DNA of 64,000 nt from Ahaetulla prasina (Eukaryota; Chordata; Lepidosauria; Squamata; Colubridae): contig NC_080539.1 of assembly GCF_028640845.1 (NCBI RefSeq), forward strand, positions 197,324,698-197,388,697. Reading direction: 5' to 3'. The notes under the pieces are model-generated. The model saw nothing but the letters and a program-made list of their open reading frames with translations. It was not told where the DNA came from and did no database searches. Made by a program: the position numbers and the translations under genes. Positions 42,992 to 53,711 of the stretch are shown here, in pieces; the first letter of the stretch is position 1; each line of letters starts with the position of its first letter.

Positions 42992-43169
42992 TGTTAGATT
43001 CAGGCAATAACGAGGCAGGAGACCAGGATAGTGACAACAGCTCTTTACTATATGGTGAACCCAGCAACCCGGGCTGGGAAAAACCTCTCTTTATATACAG
43101 TATAGCCGGTGGCTTCAACCAATCAGCAACGTGCTATTTTCCCGCCAAAACTTTTAAAGATACATTACA
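42992..43169 (-). repeat. Gypsy 5' LTR
   Basis: 178 bp, identical to 38632-38809 at all but one position. It carries the same TATA box (near 43091-43099) and would promote the element's RNA. Transcription direction is toward lower coordinates. Confidence 0.95.
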
Positions 43170-43358
43170 GGAACAATGGAGATAAACTGAATGAGAGAGT
43201 TAAATAAATGAATCTCACTTGCATTTCAACTTGATTACCAATAGTTTCTGGGTGCAATTTAAAATTATGGTTTCAATCTCTACAGCCTTATATGGTCCAA
43301 CTAGAATTGATCTGCCCAGTAAGAACATTTTGGAACAATTATTTAGAATTCCCCACTA

Positions 43359-43794
43359 CAGGTAGTCCTTGATTTATAATCACTATTGGGGCCAGAATTT
43401 CTGTTGTTAAACAAGGCAGTTGTAAAGTAAGTTGTGCCTGATTTTATGATCTTTTTTTGCCACAGTTCTTAAGAAAATCACACAGTTAAGTGAATCCAGC
43501 TTTCCACATTGACTTCGTTTGTTGGGAGCTGGCTGGGAAGGTAGCAAATGGTGATTGCATGTCCTTGGGGTGCTGCAACTATTATAAATACACGCCAGTT
43601 GACAAGAACCCAAATTTTGATCACATGCCCATGGGAAAATCTGTGATGGCCATAAGTGCAAGGACCAGTTGTAAGTCACTTTTTTCAGTTTATTTCCATT
43701 GTTCCTACGGACGATCATAATTTCAATCATTTCTACAGATAACTGTAATTTCAAACAGTTGCTAAATAAACGGTTTTAAATTGAGAACTATCTG
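43359..43794 (+). mobile_element. Tigger-like MITE (436 bp) with TA target duplication
   Basis: It begins CAGGTAGTCCTTGATTTATA and ends with the complement of CAGATAGTTCTCAATTTA. TA flanks it at 43357-43358 and 43795-43796. TIRs beginning CAG with TA duplication fit pogo/Tigger-type elements. The body has no transposase. It is related to 48444-49348. Confidence 0.82.
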
Positions 43795-43796
43795 TA

Positions 43797-44109
43797 CCTG
43801 AACTAAGGGCAGGATATATTTCTCAGTGATACCCCATATGTTATAGAACAGCCTCCCCCAAAACTCCAGTTTAACCCCAACTTATTGTCCTATAAAATCT
43901 AAATAATAAATCTAAATCTACCAGATGCAAGTTAACCTTTCCAGTTTTCATTAGTTTTTTTTATAAATACTGTATGTCCTAAAATGTGATCTTTTCTCCA
44001 CACATCCTAAACTCAGTAAAGAGAACCTAATTAAACAAATGAGTAAAGAATGGTTTTTATTATGTATTTATTGAAGAAAAATATAATAATATAATAATAA
44101 TATATTAAT
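43797..44109. other. Unassigned AT-rich stretch
   Basis: No element recognised. It ends in ATAATAATA repeats (44080-44118) at the CR1 5' truncation point. Confidence 0.4.
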
Positions 44110-44230
44110 AATAATAATCAAGCAACGAATCACCAAACACCTAGAAGCAAACAAAGTAATAACCAAAAGCCAACATGGGTTTGTCAAAAACAGATCATGC
44201 CAGACTAATCTTATCGCATTCTTTGACAAA

Positions 44231-45336
44231 ATGACAAAATTAGTAGACCAGAGGAATGCTGTCGATATAATTTACTTGGACTTCAGTAAAGCATTTGATA
44301 AAGTAGACCATAACCTACTACTAGATAAAGTAGAAAAATGTGGGTTAGACAGCACCACCACCAGATGGATTCGTAACTGGCTGACCAACCGCACTCAACG
44401 TGTAGTCCTCAACGGAACTACATCCACATGGAGGGAAGTATGCAGTGGAGTACCCCAAGGCTCTGTTTTAGGCCCAGTACTCTTCAACATCTTCATCAAT
44501 GACTTGGACGAGGGGATAGATGGGGAACTCATCAAATTTGCAGATGACACCAAGCTGGCAGGAATAGCCAACACTCCAGAAGATAGGCTCAAATTACAGA
44601 AAGATCTTGACAAACTTGAACATTGGGCGCTATCTAACAAAATGAAATTCAACAGTGAAAAAAGTAAGATTCTACATTTAGGCAAAAAAAACAAAATGCA
44701 CCAGTACCGTATATGTCGTACCTTGCTCAATAGTAGTACCTGTGAGAGGGATCTTGGAGTCCTAGTGGATAACCATTTAGATATGAGCCAGCAGTGTGCA
44801 GCAGCTGCTAAAAAGCCAACACAGTTCTGGGCTGCATAAACAGAGGGATAAAATCAAGATCACGTGAAGTGTTAGTGCCACTTTATAATGCCTTGGTAAG
44901 GCCACACTTGGAATATTGCATCCAGTTTTGGTCTCCACGATGTAAAAAAGATGTTGAGACTCTAGAAAGAGTGCAGAGAAGAGCAACAAAGATGATTAGA
45001 GGACTGGAGGCTAAAACATATGAAGAACGGTTGCAGGAACTGGGTATGTCTAGTTTAACAAAAAGAAGGACTAGGGGAGACATGATAGCTGTGTTCCAAT
45101 ATCTCAGGGGTTGCCAAAAGAAGAGAGTCGGGCTGTCCTCCAAAGCACCTGAGGGTAGAACAAGAAGCAATGGGTGGAAACTGATCAAAGAAAGAAGCAA
45201 CTTAGAACTAAGGAGAAATTTCCTGACAGTTAGAACAATTAATAAGTGGAACGACTTGCCTGCAGAAGTTGTGAATGCTCCAACACTGGAAATTTTTAAG
45301 AAAATGTTGGATAACCATCTGACTGAGATGGTGTAG
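44231..45336 (+). pseudogene. CR1 reverse transcriptase, truncated and frameshifted
   Basis: The frame open from about 44118 reads GFVKNRSCQTNLIAFF-like codons, then YLDFSKAFDKVDHNLLLDKV (first catalytic Asp), CSGVPQGSVLGPVLFNIFIN, GELIKFADDTKLAGIA (FADD catalytic pair) and SKILHLGKKN, and ends at 44839. A second frame 44869-45336 continues with VPLYNALVRPHLEYCIQFWS, ATKMIRGLEAKTYEERLQEL and the end NHLTEMV. The shift lies between LDMSQQCAAAAKK and the loss of the GCINRGIKSRS-like codons. The endonuclease is missing through truncation. Confidence 0.9.
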
Positions 45337-45394
45337 GGTTCCTGCCTAGGCAGGGGGTTGGACTAGAAGGCCTCCAAGGTCCCTTCCAACTCTG

Positions 45395-45515
45395 TTGTTA
45401 TGTTATGTTATGTTATGTTATGTTATGTTATGTTATGTTATGTTATGTTATGTTATGTTATGTTATGTTATGTTATGTTATGTTATGTTATGTTATGTTA
45501 TGTTATGTTATGTTA
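45395..45515. repeat. (TTATG)n microsatellite, about 24 units
   Basis: An uninterrupted pentamer tract starting within the CR1 3' end TCTGTTGTTATG. The chance frame through it encodes MLCYV repeats and is not a gene. Confidence 0.95.
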
Positions 45516-47269
45516 TATCCAAAGCTATATATTGGATGTCTTGGAAAGAATTAAAATGGGCCAGTACAGACCCCTTTAAATCAGATGATTAAATGAGGAT
45601 GGCGAAATCGTATGAGGGAATAGGATGACAATGATAATCAATGAGGACATAATTAAACAATAAACTCAACTGGAACCTAGTAATAGAAGACTCATATCCT
45701 AATTAGTGGGCTTTTGGAGAGCACCAATGTTACATGCACTAGTTTGGAGGAAGACACTGAAGACATTTGGTGGCCAACTTTATATAATATTTAAAAACGT
45801 ATGCCTACATTTAGGGACTAACCCTTTAGGGGTACCAAATTTGGGCTGACAAAGTCCACTAGACCACTAACTCTTTACTGTCATCTATTGGCTTTCCAAA
45901 TTTTTTCAACCCAGTTTGGAAGCCCTATCATGGCCACACTTGGAGATACCAAATTATTGTCCTATTTCTAGTAATCGTGACCCCTGATTCCACAAAGAAT
46001 GAGACAAAGTTATGAGGCCTGGTAAACTAAATTGAGTCTGCATTGAGAAAGCTGAGAGCTGAGATGAATTTCAGTCATGATGGCTAATGTGCAAAGAATT
46101 CTGTTATTAGCACGCACAAACACAAAGTTAGAGTTTGTCATAGGCTCAAGTAAAGAAACGAAGAACCGAGAAATTAAATGAAGCACAAACCAATGTTGAA
46201 CTTGTCATCCCAAAAGAGCTAATTGGTTTAATTGGTCAGCTACTTCTGTCAGTATTATCCATCTCTAAATAGGCAACAGAGGATGCAATGTTGTGTGTTG
46301 TTAAGCAAGCATTCTGCACAGTATTGTTACAGAAGCAGCAGAAAAGCCATACAATCTTGGGAGTGTTTTGAAGCCTTCCAATTTGGTTTCTTGTCTTGAA
46401 GCAGGTTGCAAGTCTGCTCTAAAGGAAGCTTTTGCTGATGCTTTGTCAAATTGAATCACACGTTGAAAACTTCATTTCATGTACACACCCAAATAAAAAA
46501 TTATCAAAAAATGTTATTTGTAAAATGTTTCTCCACAGGTCACTCTTGAATCACAATGAAAAGTTAGCAGTAAAATTAGCAAGAGTTAAAATTACACAAA
46601 AGCAATAAAATCAATATAGCTCATATTTAAAATCACAGTAAAAATAATACTTGAAACTATAAAAATCCAAAAACAATAAACCGGATACCCCTGCCATCTA
46701 CCTTCACTAATCAGATTTACAGCAGAACAGCTCAGTCACTTAACTTTCCCCATTGCCATTCTTAACATCTGCTCACAATCAATTCCATCAATCCACTGAC
46801 TTTATTTAATAAGCCAATCTTCAAACCTTTTTCAAATGTATCCAAAAGTATATAGAGCTGGGGATGGGAAGGGAAAAAGCAGGAGAGTTCTGTAATCATG
46901 GACCCAGTCCTGAAATGCTCCCAGATGGGATGAAATAAATAGCAGAAAGGGAATGAAAATGATGGTGTTGAGATAGGTACAAGCAGCTGAGATAGGGAGT
47001 AAGGAATAGCTAGCTACTGCATTAGCACCAAGAGTTTCCTTTTTTCTCTGTGGTCTAAGGAAACATGAAAAAAAATGGGAGGTCAAGACCAATAAATTTC
47101 TGGACCAAGGTCAGCAGTTAAAAGGAGGACAAAGGAAGATCTGACCATAAATCTTGGCAGCAGTCCAAATGAGAGACTACAGGACTTCAATTAATAAATG
47201 TTCAGTGACATCGGACAGGGACCACTGAATTTGGTGGATATTAAATAAATGGAAAAGACATTTTCATAG
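45516..47269. other. Unassigned stretch
   Basis: About 1.75 kb. No recognised element. 46832-47092 has a minus-strand frame without motif. Confidence 0.4.
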
Positions 47270-47650
47270 TTGCTGTTATAAATTCTGTTTTGATCGTAAT
47301 ATTAATCCACAATATATTTTGCAACATTGTATGAATTTGCACTCACAATTTCTTTTCTTTTTCACAAGTCCTCCATCATGATAAAAAGTCTGCCTTTTCT
47401 TTCCATATTTAAAACACTGATTTACTATTCCCTTATACATTTTAGACAATTTAGCTGGTGTCATATACCATCGATACATCATTTGATAAAAGTTCACTTT
47501 TAAATTATGACACAATATAAATGTAATACCAGTTTCCCACATTTTCCCCATATATCCATATTTATACCTAAATACTAATAAAACTCTCATTGTCATGACC
47601 TTTAATGTCATCACATTAGTTTTAGTGCTCTTGGCTGCTGCTATGATCAT
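47270..47650 (-). pseudogene. L1 ORF2 C-terminal fragment, minus strand
   Basis: The frame reads LKVNFYQMMYRWYMTPAKLS, KMYKGIVNQCFKYGK and TFYHDGG, matching the L1 ORF2 region with the Cys/His-like motif downstream of RT. The N-terminal 45 codons of the frame have weaker similarity. No poly(A) tail or target duplication found. Confidence 0.78.
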
Positions 47651-47807
47651 GTGATCTTCATTTTCAATGTTCCATTATTGCTTCCCAGCCAGTCCTACAA
47701 TCTCTCCCTCTCTGACCCATCCAGCAGCAGCTACCTACCTGCCTGTTGGGAAGGGAAGGGAAGAACTCCTGGCGGCCCTTATTATAGCCTCTGCTACCCC
47801 CTGCATG

Positions 47808-47944
47808 CAGTGATGGGATTCAGCCAGTTCGCACCACTGTGGTAGAACCGGTTGTTAACTTTCTGAGCAGTTTGGCAAATTGGCTGTTGGAAGAAATTAT
47901 TAGGGCAGAGAACCGGTTGTTAAATTACTTGAATCCCACCACTG
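47808..47944 (+). mobile_element. hAT-like MITE (137 bp) with perfect 8-bp target duplication
   Basis: It begins CAGTGATGGGATTCAGCCAG and ends CTTGAATCCCACCACTG. CCTGCATG lies at 47800-47807 and 47945-47952. The internal GAACCGGTTGTTAA occurs twice (47847 and 47911). Noncoding. Confidence 0.93.
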
Positions 47945-47952
47945 CCTGCATG

Positions 47953-48441
47953 CCCTTTAAGCCTGTGCTACCCTTCCATAGCCCTTCCCCATCCCACACA
48001 GCACTTCTTGTCATCCCCATCCCCAACCCAACCCAACCCACACAACCACTTATGCTTTCTGATTGACTCATGCAGCACGTCTCACTCCAGGGATCCCCAC
48101 ACAGCCTTTTTGACCGCACTGCCCACCCTCATGCTCCTCCAACCTTCCCAGCACCTCTTGCATACCCCCAGGCACCCTTCCTGACCTATGCAGCCCATCT
48201 GTAAGTCTTCCTTGACCCATGTGGCATCTCTGACATATATCCACACAACCTTCCCAAATCACATGGCACCTGTCACATATCCCCACATATCATTCCTGAC
48301 CCACACTCTCACACATACCGTCTCCTCTCCTTGCTCTCTGCCCTACACAGCAGCAGCCACCTATGTGCCTGCTGGCCTTGGGCTTGCAGCTTCCTTCTGG
48401 CTTCCCCAATAACTTTTTCTCTGCAGGCTTCCCAAGCAAAG
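47953..48441. other. C-rich unassigned stretch
   Basis: CCCA- and CACA-rich sequence with overlapping motif-free frames on both strands. A phrase like CCTGACCCA(C)/CACACAGC recurs irregularly from 48000 to 48310, which suggests a decayed tandem repeat. Confidence 0.4.
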
Positions 48442-48443
48442 TA

Positions 48444-48507
48444 CAGGTAGTCCTCAATTTACAACAGTTCACTTAATGACCATTTGAAGTACAACGGCAC
48501 TTGGAAA

Positions 48508-48565
<58 letters not shown>

Positions 48566-49348
48566 TTTTAATTTGTATACCGCCCTTCTCCCAAAGGACT
48601 CAGGGCGGTGCACAGCCAGAATAAAATACAAAAAGAACAGCACATAGAATATTAAGAACAACCCCTTAAAAAACTTATTCAATTGGCCGAAAATTTAGAA
48701 TATAATAACACCCTATAAAAAATTTACAAAAATTTAAAACCCATAAAAACAAATTAAAAATTTTAAAATCAAGCCAGTCCAGCTAAACGGAATAAATAGG
48801 TTTTAAGTTCGCGGCGAAAGGTCCGAAGGTCAGCTAGTTGATGAAGTCCAGGGGGAAGTTCGTTCCACAGGGTAGGAGCCCCCACAGAGAAGGCCCTCCC
48901 CCTGGGGGCCACCAGTCGACATTGTCTGGCTGACGGCACCCTAAGGAGTCCCTCTCTGTGAGAACACACCGGTCGCTGGGAGATAGAAGATGGCAGTAGA
49001 CGGTCCCGTAAATATCCTGGTCCTAAGCCATGGAGCGCTTTAAAGGTGGTCACCAATACCTTGAAGCGCACCCGGAAGACAACAGGCAGCCAGTGCAGTC
49101 TGCGCAGGATGGGTGTTACATGGGAGCTCCCAGTAAAGTGATTTATGACCATTTTTCATACTTACAACCATTGCAGCATCCCCATGGTCATGTGATTTAC
49201 ATTTGGATGCTTGATAACTGACTCACATTTATGACGGTTGCAGTGTCCTGGGATCATGTAATCACCTTTTGCAACCTCTGACAAACAAAGTTAATGGGGA
49301 AGCCAGACGCACTTTTGGGCTCAATTGTCATAAGTAGAGGACTACCTG
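48444..49348 (+). mobile_element. Tigger-like MITE with TA duplication, split by an L2-like LINE
   Basis: It begins CAGGTAGTCCTCAATTTACA and ends AGAGGACTACCTG, with TA at 48442-48443 and 49349-49350. The outer parts are 48444-48500 and 49132-49348. The inner boundary words (GCACTTGGAAAAA and CAGTAAAGTGATTTATGACC) join in the order expected for one element. The body is related to 43359-43794. Confidence 0.82.
48500..49131 (-). mobile_element. L2-like LINE 3' part, minus strand, (AAT)n tail
   Basis: The tail is (AAT)n at 48503-48564, not the AAATA type of 9928. Then comes the hairpin CCGCCCTTCTCCC...AGGGCGG (48580-48608). The minus-strand frame (48769 to about 49131) reads [60 protein letters not shown] and ends YLFRLAGLA. 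About 80-85% of residues look shared with 10126-10500. This is a second L2-like subfamily. Confidence 0.88.
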
Positions 49349-49350
49349 TA

Positions 49351-51119
49351 AATGGAGAAACAGCAGGAATTCTAGGGAGGGAGGGATAGAGGAACTACAT
49401 TCACTTTCATTTGCCACACATGAGAAACCAAGTTACCCAAACTTCAGATTGCAGCTTTCTCCCTCCATCTCAGTTCTATGTTTGTAGTCTTTGGAAGCCC
49501 TCAATCACACTGAATGTTTGATTCCCCACCCCCCTTATATTTTTGGGTTGGGTTCAAATAACATACTACCTTAGGGCATGTCAAATTTTTCAACTTTCAA
49601 TTTCCAAACATTAGTGGGTACCCAAAGTTGTGTCATGCCTTGGGAATTGTAAAGCTATTTTGGTGACCTTAATATGATTTAGATGTGCTTGGTAAGTAAC
49701 TACACAAATATCATAACTTTTTAACATTTTGTTTGTTTCATTTGTCTATGCTTTTATTTCTTCCTTTAAGTGCTTGAGCAGTTTCTCTCACCCACCCTGT
49801 TCTCTATACTATTTTCATAGTCTATTTACAGTGTTATCTTAGCCTAAGGGCTCGCTGTAGGAAATCAGTTTCTCCCTCTCTTGGAGGTTCCAGATGGGAT
49901 GTAAACATCACCTTTTATCTCAGATAGTAGAAGCTTTCTTCTTTGCTTGCAGGTTGCTCTCAATGGATTCTGCTTCTTTCTATTGGTTCTACAACAGTTC
50001 AACTATCCTCAAAGCTGTCTCACAACTTTCTCATGTCTTCTGACTTCTTTAGGTATGGATTAGGCTCAGTTACACCAGCTCCTTCTCTAATATGTTCCAC
50101 ATCAACCACCACTAGCATCTCAGCAATCTTGCCTCTAGCCATTCTATCCTCTGTTGGACTTCTAGTTCTCAGTTAGTAACAGGCAAGTTACTAACTGGCA
50201 AGTAGGCAGGGAACATACAGAGATTCCCACTTCTTGTAGAACAATTGTGAATCAATTTTAAAGAGAAAAATGTGTATTGGTGGAAGAGAACATTTGCGGT
50301 TCAGGGTTGAACTATTGGGTACTTGGTACTCTCTGAACTTGGATGTTTCCTTGCAGATACATGCACACATACATGCATACATACTTTAGTATTGATAAAG
50401 GGCCAGAGACAGAAAATGCAAAAGAAAGAAAATGTTGAAAAGCATCAAGATGATCTGCAACTAGACTGAGATGCAACCAGGAAAGTCCTTGCATCAGTCG
50501 GTGTCTCATTTTTACTGTCACTGCACAATATTTCCTTATTTGGAGTCAAATTTGTTTTCGACTGATGTCAAACTTATCTCCTTTAGGTTTGTCTTGTTAC
50601 TTCTTTGTAAAATCCAGAGGAACATTGCTAGTGGATGATGGCATATGTGATGTTAGAAGACACCTCTAATCTTGTATGTGAACTTGGGCCTGGGCCAAGC
50701 GTCCCGCTGCTACTGCCGCCCTGCCTGCCACTGCCACCAATCAGTGTGTCCACAGCTCAGCAGAGGTGGAGTCCAGATTGGCTGCTAGGAGGCACAGCTG
50801 CTTGCTCCTTGGGGTGAATCGCTGGAGTACAGTGTTCTCTCTGTGAAACACCACAATGGGTGGAAGTGAAGGGCTGGGCATCCATTGGATTCGGAGAAAT
50901 GCTGGCAGAGGTTCAGCTGAGTCTGAATATTTGCTGTCAATTGGCTGTGGCTGGAAGAAGGCGGGGGGAAGAGGGTACAAGAATGTGGCAGAGGCAAAAA
51001 GTCCAAGACACCTTGTTGGGGTCTGTGGTTATAAATCTGGGTGCAAAATGAACATCTGGATTTGCTTCAGGGGCTAGTTCTCATGTCGGTATTATTGTCT
51101 CATTGTTTCTTATTGTTTT
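49351..51119. other. Unassigned stretch
   Basis: About 1.77 kb without a recognised element. Frames at 50635-51077 lie opposite each other and lack motifs. Confidence 0.4.
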
Positions 51120-51425
51120 TCAAAATGTCAATGTCAACAATGTCAAACTATTTACTAAATCTACACTACTATTAATCTTCTCATCGTTTTCATCACCAAT
51201 CTCTTTCCACTTATGACTGTATGACTGTAACTTTTTGTTGCAATCAATAAGGGTTAAATTGCAACCTATGACCATCATTTGTGTTGTAAATGTTGTACCT
51301 TTGATGAAGGTATTTTTTTTCTTTTTCTTTTCTTTTATGTACACTGAGAGCATATGCACCAAAACAAATTCCTTGTGTGTCCAATCACACTTTGCCAATA
51401 AAAAAAAAATCTATTGTATTCTATA
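51120..51425 (+). mobile_element. AATAG-tailed LINE 3' UTR
   Basis: A continuous 3' UTR copy: ACTATTAATCTTCTCATCG, TGACTGTAACTTTTTGTTGC, AAATTGCAACCTATGACCAT, CCTTGTGTGTCCAATCACAC, then CAATAAAAAAAAAT and a degenerate tail. It is the local reference for the uninterrupted order of this region. Confidence 0.88.
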
Positions 51426-52266
51426 TCTATTTCAGGTTGAGAGGTTGTCTATATGCAGTTATGGATCTACCATCCAGGCTCTGAGAAACTGCAGGGTAAT
51501 TGTCTAATCTGGATTGTCCTATATTAATAATGCATTTGACTAGTTTAAACTATGAATGACAGCTGATGACCAGTGGTGTTCTGTTGTGCTGTTTTCATGA
51601 CTTGTTTTTGTAGGAAAGCATAACACCATGATTTCCATTCTGGAAATAACTAAACTTTGGTTTAGTTAATGCAAGTGGATAAGACTTTCATTTTTAAGAA
51701 TTTAGCAAATCTAATGATTTTGTCATAAATTAAATGAAAATAATTTGAATTTTTAAAATAAATATGAGAGAAAAAGGAATACTAAATAATATTCACATCC
51801 TCAGATAATACAAATTAAAATTAAAATGTAGTTCCCAAGGGCTATTTCAATATCGAGTTTAAATCAGAAAACATGCAATAATTTTATTTATCGCTTTGCA
51901 GAATGAGATGGGCATATAACTTTAAAAATACAACATGCCATGCAATGCAATGCAATGCAATGCAACATAACACAACACAATATAACGCAATGCAATGCAA
52001 TACAATAATCAACAAGATTTTTTGCAAATTTCAGAAGCTTTCCTGGCCTTCAAAGTTTAATAACTTCATAACCATATAAATAATTCTACAGGGTGGTTTT
52101 CTTTGTTGTTGTTGTTAATATAACAGACAAAAAAGATGAGAATCAAACAACAGAACAGAAGTCTTTGTAGATTGAGGACCACCTGTAAGTAAAATTCATT
52201 AACTTGCTTAAAAGTAGAAAAAAGCAAGGTAGAATAAATACACAAAAGGTTATCATCAAGAAACTA
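51426..52266. other. Unassigned AT-rich stretch with a CAATG-type tract
   Basis: (CAATG)n with ACAAC variants at 51936-51996. The remaining sequence is not recognised. Confidence 0.5.
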
Positions 52267-52601
52267 CCGTATATACTCGAGTATAAGCCGAGTTTTTCAG
52301 CACGTTTTTTGTGCTGAAAAACGTCCCCTCGGCTTATACTCGGGTCTATACGGCTTATACTCGAGTTTTTTTTTTTCTTTTTTTCACATTTTACCGGACG
52401 GAAGCCCTGCCGGTGCAGTGAGAGGGCGGGGCGGGGGAGCCGCCAGCCTTCTCAGCTGAGGGAGGGAGGGTTTCCCCAACCGGTAGGTGCCTCATTTCCC
52501 ACCCTCGGCTTATACTCGAGTCCCCAGTTTACCCCAGTTTTTGGGGTAAAATTGGGGACCTCGGCTTATACTCGGATCGGCTTATATTCGAGTATATACG
52601 G
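52267..52601 (+). mobile_element. TA-target inverted-repeat element, copy B (335 bp)
   Basis: TA at 52265-52266 and 52602-52603. The ends are CCGTATATACTCGAGTATAA and its complement. Identical to copy A (29477-29852) over the first ~100 bases, with the same hairpin (TCAGCACG...GTGCTGA) and the GC-rich core. Copy A has an extra ~45-base block repeating the CGAGTATA...TACTCGAG end. Confidence 0.86.
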
Positions 52602-52603
52602 TA

Positions 52604-53267
52604 TATTCCCTCAGGAGATTTACTGCACTTAAACTTTCTAATTTATGCCTAGATTTTCTGTACTTATATGTGACAAGCCCCTATTTTTTTGGGTCTGACA
52701 TAAGAGTGCCCCTTAAAGAGAGAAACACAATAGAGAGAATTCATCATCTTTCTTTCCCGCAGTCTGTTTTATACAAATTTTCCCACAATCTATTTTGCAC
52801 AGTGGCACAGCTGAGGAAGAATATTTAGTGCCTTTATCATTCCACCACTGAGTTGTTAGGAAGGTAAATTCAACCATTAAATAACTTTCTGCTTTGCAGT
52901 TTAAACTCAGATATCAAGAGAGACCATTTGTCTTGTTTGGACAAAGCAGCAATCTGTTTCCACAAATTCAGGCTTTCACTTTTCCTCCCTATTCCATTAA
53001 TCTAGAATAATGCTCAGAAAAATATATATCTCAAACGATTCATTTTGTAATGTACTGGGATGTACTAACATGTGCTGCAAACAACTTCTTACCCAAACAG
53101 ATAGTAAGTAACTTGCTCAGTTAGTCTGACTGCACTTATTTTATTTGGAGGTTTTTGTGTGTGGTTGTTTTTCTTCTATATTTTCCTATATTTCCTTTTC
53201 CCAATTAATAGTACTACTAAAATGTTAGTATTACTAAAATGTTCTTCTCTGTTATTTTCTGTCTATA
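52604..53267. other. Unassigned AT-rich stretch
   Basis: No gene or element recognised. Confidence 0.4.
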
Positions 53268-53312
53268 GGGAGATAGGGCGGTATAAAAATACGATAAATA
53301 AATAAATAAATA
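53268..53312 (+). mobile_element. Minimal L2-like LINE 3' end (45 bp)
   Basis: GGGAGATAGGGCGGTATAAA followed by AATACG and (ATAA)n: the distal arm of the 3' hairpin plus the tail, exactly as at 9928-9985 in reverse. An extremely 5'-truncated insertion. Confidence 0.78.
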
Positions 53313-53517
53313 TAGCCTTCAACTGAGTGAAACGATGTATCAGAGAGCAACCATTTTTGAATCAAGGTACCTCAAATGGACTAACTTAAAGAATGCATCC
53401 AAATACTGGGACACATTACTCCTGTGGGACTGAAATTTCAAGGAACTTCAGACCAGTTATATGGGCAAAGTTGTGGCTGCTGCAGCACCCTGTAGTCATG
53501 TGATCGTAATTTCCAGT

Positions 53518-53703
53518 CAATGGTGGGTTGCTACTGGTTCGCCCCGGTTCGGGCAAACTGGTAGTAGGAGTGGCGGGAGGCTCTGCCTACCTGCCCGAAC
53601 ATCATCAAATATGCTCTGCACATGCGCAGAAGCTTCTATGCATGCACAGAAGTGGTGCATGCATGAGCGAACCAGTAGCAAAGGTAAGTGAAACCCACCA
53701 CTT
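53518..53703 (+). mobile_element. hAT-like MITE, sister of 24829-24997
   Basis: It begins CAATGGTGGGTTGCTACTGG and ends GTGAAACCCACCACT. It shares GGCGGGAGGCTCTGCC, ATCATCAAA and CATGCGCAGAAGCTTC-like words with 24829-24997. TTTCCAGT (53510-53517) and TTTCCGAT (53704-53711) match 6/8 as a possible target duplication. Confidence 0.8.
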
Positions 53704-53711
53704 TTTCCGAT

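Larger units (their letters stand above)
38632..43169 (-). mobile_element. Complete Gypsy-type LTR retrotransposon, young insertion
   Basis: A 4,538-bp minus-strand provirus-like element: 5' LTR 42992-43169, candidate primer-binding site, gag, protease, RT, RNase H, integrase, polypurine tract, 3' LTR 38632-38809. GGAAC flanks both sides (38627-38631, 43170-43174). The two 178-bp LTRs differ at one position (C or T at LTR base 11 in plus-strand view: G at 38642, A at 43002). The coding region is interrupted by a stop near 42596, and by frameshifts and stops between about 40163 and 40432. Confidence 0.95.
44110..45515 (+). mobile_element. CR1 LINE, 5'-truncated, with long TTATG tail
   Basis: RT and C-terminal codons, then the CR1 3' end GGGTTGGACTAGAAGGCCTC / CCAAGGTCCCTTCCAACTCT, and a (TTATG)n tail of 45399-45514. 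This is the CR1 family proper (compare avian CR1 ends). The coding region has one clear frameshift near 44810-44840. A shorter relative is at 30195-30749. Confidence 0.92.

Noticed and set aside
38632..43169. Gypsy element as an infectious retrovirus with an envelope gene
   Set aside because: No frame for an envelope exists between the integrase end at 38861 and the 3' LTR at 38809, so it is an LTR retrotransposon.
42865..43185. Plus-strand frames across the Gypsy LTR and gag (also 41412-41831, 42096-42404, 39109-39402)
   Set aside because: Antisense shadows of the minus-strand gag-pol frames, which carry all recognisable motifs.
45395..45592. Repetitive MLCYV protein
   Set aside because: Translation of the (TTATG)n microsatellite.
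48473..48682. Poly-tyrosine frame
   Set aside because: Translation of the (AAT)n LINE tail on the minus strand.
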